A stretch of 17,889 bases of DNA from NCBI GenBank assembly GCA_050259035.1, contig JBLMZW010000251.1, positions 1 to 17,889 of the forward strand, in the 5' to 3' direction. Below the pieces are notes generated by a model. It made no database searches and was not told where the DNA came from. It saw nothing but the letters and a program-made list of their open reading frames with translations. A program made the position numbers and the translations under genes. Shown here piece after piece: positions 15,250-17,889 of this stretch; the first letter of the stretch is position 1, and each line of letters opens with the position of its first letter. This DNA is from JBLMZW01 sp050259035. Its GTDB lineage: Bacteria > Bacillota > Syntrophomonadia > Syntrophomonadales > DTU052.

Positions 15250-15548
15250 TCCCTCTGTACTTGAACATGCCGGACACTATTATGCCAGACACTATTATAG
15301 AATTATATGCTGGTTGAAAAAGTCCTGCTTGAACGCTTGTGATAGTAAGAACGTGAACATAATATAAAAAGAGAATATACCAATTTGACCAGGAGATAAT
15401 AGCGGCAAATAAAGTAATTGCAGAATTAAAATATCTGCCCAAATATAACGGATTCGTTAGATTCTATGTGGGAATTCCCCGGAATATTTTTACAGGCCTT
15501 TAACTTAAGACGATACAAAAATTGATGATTCTTCAATTTTGATCCGAA
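15241..15548. other. Non-coding gap between the divergent PBP and tyrS genes
   Basis: No gene is supported here. An open frame reading leftward from a TTG at 15442 has no ribosome site and overlaps the PBP start. The gap holds the PBP leader, the tandem repeat at 15269-15298, the palindrome GGGAATTCCC (15470-15479), and a hairpin AAAATTGA / TCAATTTT (15518-15540) with a 7-base loop. No T-box specifier or TGGNACCGCG-like antiterminator sequence is visible ahead of tyrS. Confidence 0.6.
15269..15298 (-). repeat. 15-base tandem repeat duplicating a -10-like word upstream of PBP
   Basis: Two adjacent copies, GCCGGACACTATTAT (15269-15283) and GCCAGACACTATTAT (15284-15298), differ at one base. Read on the minus strand towards the PBP gene, the copies give TATAAT (15294-15299) and CATAAT (15279-15284), with another TATAAT at 15302-15307. 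No good -35 was found for any of them. The duplication may have altered the PBP start point or leader. Confidence 0.7.
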
Positions 15549-15577
15549 TTGCATACCGGGAACCCGTATGTTATCAT
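15549..15577 (+). promoter_or_regulatory. tyrS promoter with palindromic spacer
   Basis: TTGCAT (15549-15554), 17 bases, then TATCAT (15572-15577) with an extended-10 TG at 15569-15570. The spacer is largely filled by the imperfect palindrome CATACCGGGAACCCGTATG (15552-15570), which reaches both promoter boxes. The start point would be near 15584, giving a leader of about 63 bases before tyrS. Confidence 0.6.
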
Positions 15578-15596
15578 TTTTAAAACGTTTTAGAGT

Positions 15597-15627
15597 CAAC
15601 GGTTGCCGAAAAACCTTCCGACCGTTG
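15597..15627 (+). promoter_or_regulatory. Leader hairpin just before the tyrS ribosome site
   Basis: CAACGGTTG (15597-15605) pairs with CGACCGTTG (15619-15627), nine pairs including one G-U, around a 13-base loop. It ends about 10 bases before GGAGG (15638-15642). It could affect tyrS translation or mRNA stability. It is not a recognisable T-box element. Confidence 0.45.
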
Positions 15628-15646
15628 GTTCGTAGGTGGAGGTAGC

Positions 15647-16870
15647 ATGGTGGCGAAGGATATAAAAAAAGAGGTACAGCGACAGCTTGAATTTCTGCAG
15701 CGGGGTACCGCAGAGATTGTTCCGTTGGAGGAACTGGTAAAAAAGATTGAGAACTCAGTCAAGACTGGGAACCCTCTTAAGGCAAAACTTGGGCTTGATC
15801 CCACTGCTCCAGATATACATCTGGGCCATACCGTGGTATTGAATAAGCTCAGGCAGTTTCAGGACCTTGGACATGAGGTCCGACTGATTATTGGAGATTT
15901 TACCGGGAGAATTGGCGACCCGAGCGGAAAGTCAGAGACCAGGAAACAGCTTACGGAAGAAGAAATCATAGCTAATGCTAAAACCTATAAAGAACAAATA
16001 TTTAAAGTATTAGATCCCAGCAAGACTAAAATCTACTTTAACAGTGAGTGGCTTGGTCCGATGGCGTTTGCCGATGTTATTAAGCTGGCTGCCAAGTATA
16101 CTGTTGCACGGATGATGGAACGAGACGACTTTGCCAAGAGATATCGCGAAGGTTTACCCATCAGTGTGCATGAGTTTCTCTACCCCTTAATGCAGGGATA
16201 TGACTCGGTTATTCTTGAGGCTGACGTTGAACTCGGAGGAACTGATCAGAAGTTTAACCTCCTGGTCGGACGCAACCTGCAACGGGAATATGGACAGGAG
16301 CCGCAGGTGGCTCTTATGATGCCAATCCTCGAAGGTACGGACGGGGTCCAAAAAATGAGCAAGAGCTTGGGGAACTACATAGGCATCAATGAGGATCCTA
16401 ACGAGATTTTTGGCAAAACCATGTCCATACCGGATAAATTGATTACCCGGTATTTTGAACTGGCTACCCGGGTTCCAACGGAGGAAATCAAGAAAATAGA
16501 GAACTCCATGAAAGACGGCTCTATGAATCCGCGTGACGCCAAGATGAAATTGGCTCGGGAGTTTATTACTACCTTTCACGGTGCAGAACAGGCTGAAGCA
16601 GCCGAGCAAAGGTTTAAACTGGTTTTCCAGAGGGGAGATATCCCCGAGGATATTCCGGAATATAAGGTTTCCACGACCGAGGCCTGGCTGCCCAAACTCA
16701 TGGCCGATGCCGGCCTGGTTCCCTCCACCAGCGATGGTAAACGGATGATCAAGCAAGGCGCGGTTAAGATTAACGGTGAAAAGGTCGATGACGATAACGC
16801 TACGATTACGATGGAAGACGGTATGGTGATTCAGGTAGGCAAACGCAAGTTTGCCAGAATTGTGATTTAA
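15647..16870 (+). CDS. tyrS: Tyrosyl-tRNA synthetase
   Basis: Class I synthetase of 407 residues that charges tRNA-Tyr in the cytoplasm. The HIGH motif is HLGH at 58-61 inside KLGLDPTAPDIHLGH, followed by GDFTGRIGDPSGKS. The tyrosine-binding region has PLMQGYDSVILEADVELGGTDQKFNLLVGR. KMSKS is at 236-240 and an S4 RNA-binding domain (about 340-405, SDGKRMIKQGAVKINGEKV) closes the protein. The wording of the HIGH region and the length resemble Bacillus TyrZ more than Bacillus TyrS. The ATG at 15647 has GGAGG only four bases upstream; the adjacent GTG at 15650 has better spacing, so the first residue is uncertain by one codon. It is a single-gene unit with its own promoter and terminator. No T-box is visible, although many Firmicutes tyrS/tyrZ genes have one. 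Confidence 0.96.
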   Translation: MVAKDIKKEVQRQLEFLQRGTAEIVPLEELVKKIENSVKTGNPLKAKLGLDPTAPDIHLGHTVVLNKLRQFQDLGHEVRLIIGDFTGRIGDPSGKSETRKQLTEEEIIANAKTYKEQIFKVLDPSKTKIYFNSEWLGPMAFADVIKLAAKYTVARMMERDDFAKRYREGLPISVHEFLYPLMQGYDSVILEADVELGGTDQKFNLLVGRNLQREYGQEPQVALMMPILEGTDGVQKMSKSLGNYIGINEDPNEIFGKTMSIPDKLITRYFELATRVPTEEIKKIENSMKDGSMNPRDAKMKLAREFITTFHGAEQAEAAEQRFKLVFQRGDIPEDIPEYKVSTTEAWLPKLMADAGLVPSTSDGKRMIKQGAVKINGEKVDDDNATITMEDGMVIQVGKRKFARIVI

Positions 16871-16897
16871 GGTCCATAGTTAAAAATGCGATTGATT

Positions 16898-16926
16898 AAA
16901 ACACCTCCCACGTGAGGTGTTTTTTT
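16898..16926 (+). terminator. Rho-independent terminator of tyrS
   Basis: AAAACACCTC (16898-16907) pairs with GAGGTGTTTT (16914-16923) around the loop CCACGT and runs into six Ts (16921-16926). It lies 28 bases after the tyrS stop. The A-run on the left arm means it could also work on the opposite strand. Confidence 0.92.
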
Positions 16927-17086
16927 AAGCAGGAGACTATATATACTTCGGATCATATGCTCCATATATAATGAAGCAAATATTTATTAAGAGTATTCAC
17001 CTTATGTTCACACTTCTCATAGTATAAGGTATGTTGCCAGAAACACGCTGGCTTATTTATTTGGGAAGTGCAGGGGTGATTTTAAC

Positions 17087-17743
17087 TTGAACCGTGGTCA
17101 GAAGGCGAAGTTTATAATAGTACTTTGCCTGGTAGTCATATTGGGAATGTATTATTGGATGGAATGCGCTATGGAAAAGTCTATGACCGCTATAGCTGAA
17201 TCGAAGGCTCAATTAGAGGGGCAAGCGATTATTAGCCGGGCTATTAATGAAAGGTTTGCGGCCGAGACGAACTATCGAGATCTGGTCTACATACATAAAG
17301 ACTCTGACGGCCGAATAGTTTTAATTCAGCCTAATACCTGCAGAATGAACCGGATTATGGCTCAAACCGTTTCTGTTGTAGAACGGGACTTGGACAATCT
17401 ACAGAATAAGTCTTTCAAAGTTCCACTGGGTCAGGCAATGGGTATCAGGATATTTGCCGGTTACGGGCCTGGCATTAAGGTAAAGATGATGCCGGTCGGG
17501 CAGGTGACGGTAGATATGAACGATCACTTCCAGGCCCGGGGAATAAACCAGACTCGTCATTTGATTTATATGAAAATTTCAGCTAAAATTAAGATCGTCG
17601 CTCCGCTATGTGACGAGGAAGTCAAGGTTGTAACTACGGTTCCCTTAGCGGAGACAATTATTGTGGGACAGGTACCCGGAACTTACGTAGATATTTCCAA
17701 TAAAGGTGATATTGTAAGACCAGGCCTGATTTCCGCGCAATAA
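17087..17743 (+). CDS. yunB: Sporulation protein YunB
   Basis: A 218-residue protein recognised as YunB, made in the mother cell in Bacillus under sigma-E and needed for normal spore formation; its molecular role is unknown. A short basic start and a single transmembrane segment at about 7-25 (AKFIIVLCLVVILGMYYWM) are followed by an exposed region. That region has QAIISRAINERF (about 46-57), PNTCRMNRIMAQTVSVVERDL, VPLGQAMG and the C-terminal VVTTVPLAETIIVGQVPGTYVDI, all typical of the family. The start is TTG, supported by AGGGGTGAT about seven bases upstream. A small hairpin GCCAG / CTGGC (17036-17052) sits in the leader. I could not assign a convincing sigma-E promoter in the gap after tyrS. 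Its presence marks the organism as a spore former or a recent descendant of one. Confidence 0.92.
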   Translation: MNRGQKAKFIIVLCLVVILGMYYWMECAMEKSMTAIAESKAQLEGQAIISRAINERFAAETNYRDLVYIHKDSDGRIVLIQPNTCRMNRIMAQTVSVVERDLDNLQNKSFKVPLGQAMGIRIFAGYGPGIKVKMMPVGQVTVDMNDHFQARGINQTRHLIYMKISAKIKIVAPLCDEEVKVVTTVPLAETIIVGQVPGTYVDISNKGDIVRPGLISAQ

Positions 17744-17779
17744 TTCGATTTTTTCTCTTAAACTTCTTAGCAAAGTCCC

Positions 17780-17809
17780 TTGACATGAACATGAAGGGCA
17801 TGCTAAGAT
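17780..17809 (+). promoter_or_regulatory. Strong sigma-A promoter, probably of an rRNA operon
   Basis: Consensus TTGACA (17780-17785), 18 bases, then TAAGAT (17804-17809) preceded by an extended-10 TG (17801-17802). A T-rich stretch upstream (17750-17764) could serve as an UP element. The promoter is enclosed by an inverted repeat, CTTAGCA (17766-17772) with TGCTAAG (17801-17807), and an inner pair CCCTT (17777-17781) with AAGGG (17794-17798). Transcription should start near 17816. Confidence 0.78.
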
Positions 17810-17814
17810 AACTC

Positions 17815-17889
17815 TTGCGCGCAGGAAACGCGCCAAGGTCTTAGAAAACTGAACAGCGGAACTTGGTGCCTATAAAAAGGAACCAAAAG
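17815..17889 (+). promoter_or_regulatory. Probable rRNA operon leader with boxA-like element (cut by window end)
   Basis: TCTTAGAAAACT (17839-17850) followed by GAACA resembles the boxA antitermination element that precedes 16S rRNA in Firmicutes. The start of a 16S rRNA (GAGTTTGATC) is not reached within the window. A GC-rich arm GCGCCAAG (17830-17837) can pair either with the upstream CTTGCGCG region or with CTTGGTGC (17862-17869), the latter enclosing boxA in the loop. The identity as an rRNA leader is an inference from promoter strength and boxA. Confidence 0.65.

Noticed and set aside
15230..15442. 70-residue hydrophobic open frame upstream of the PBP gene
   Set aside because: Starts at a TTG with no ribosome site, overlaps the PBP start in another frame and resembles no known small protein.
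15241..15646. T-box riboswitch ahead of tyrS
   Set aside because: Expected from the gene type, but no TGGNACC-type antiterminator bulge, AGGGTGG sequence or terminator was found in the gap.
16187..16756. 189-residue open frame on the minus strand opposite tyrS
   Set aside because: Lies wholly inside the well-supported tyrS gene, shows no recognisable domain and is explained by the codon bias of the real gene.
16927..17086. Sigma-E promoter for yunB
   Set aside because: CATAGTAT at 17018-17025 looks like a -10 but no suitable -35 occurs at the usual distance, and the TATAAT at 16967-16972 also lacks one.
1..17889. CRISPR array, tRNA gene, insertion sequence, prophage or defence cluster
   Set aside because: No regularly spaced repeats, cloverleaf with CCA-type end, transposase or phage-like genes were seen; nearly all the window is explained by housekeeping genes.

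Overview
The window looks like a chromosomal housekeeping segment of a spore-forming, probably anaerobic member of the Clostridia (Peptococcaceae / Desulfotomaculum-like range). The evidence is the backbone order pheT ... zapA-polX ... mutS2, which resembles the pheT-zapA-polX-mutS2 neighbourhood of Bacillus and Clostridia, together with a YunB sporulation protein, strong GGAGG ribosome binding sites, several GTG/TTG starts, and roughly half G+C in most genes. The genus cannot be fixed from the sequence alone.

Layout. (1) Bases 1-889: the 3' end of pheT (start off the window) and its Rho-independent terminator. (2) Bases 890-4144: an accessory-looking insert between pheT and zapA. It holds an AT-rich anchored hypothetical gene on the minus strand and, divergent from it, a monoacylglycerol-lipase-type hydrolase followed by glycerol kinase, apparently one transcription unit for releasing and phosphorylating glycerol. 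(3) Bases 4280-6968: zapA-polX-DUF421, with zapA and polX overlapping at TGATG. (4) Bases 7040-12941: a promoter, then a tightly coupled set of a NIF3-like metalloprotein, a long U32 peptidase-family protein and mutS2, with junctions of a 4-base overlap and a 1-base gap. (5) Bases 12925-15240: a class A penicillin-binding protein on the minus strand, convergent with mutS2 and sharing a perfect hairpin that contains its own stop codon. (6) Bases 15241-17743: a 406-base regulatory gap, tyrS with its terminator, and yunB. (7) Bases 17744-17889: a strong sigma-A-type promoter and the start of what looks like an rRNA operon leader with a boxA-like sequence. The rRNA gene itself would lie beyond the window.

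I see no defence system, prophage, CRISPR array, insertion sequence or tRNA gene. The points most worth a second look are small-scale. PolX carries substitutions at the third catalytic carboxylate and at the YF pair of the nucleotide-binding motif. The MutS2 Smr domain lacks the usual D-x-R/H residues, and mutS2 is coupled to a U32 gene whose E. coli relative RlhA modifies 23S rRNA. The U32 protein has two separate cysteine sets. The final promoter is built inside a long two-part inverted repeat, with a leader that can form two competing hairpins. The tyrS promoter has a palindrome filling its spacer.

All functional calls are from motif recognition by eye; no database search was possible.
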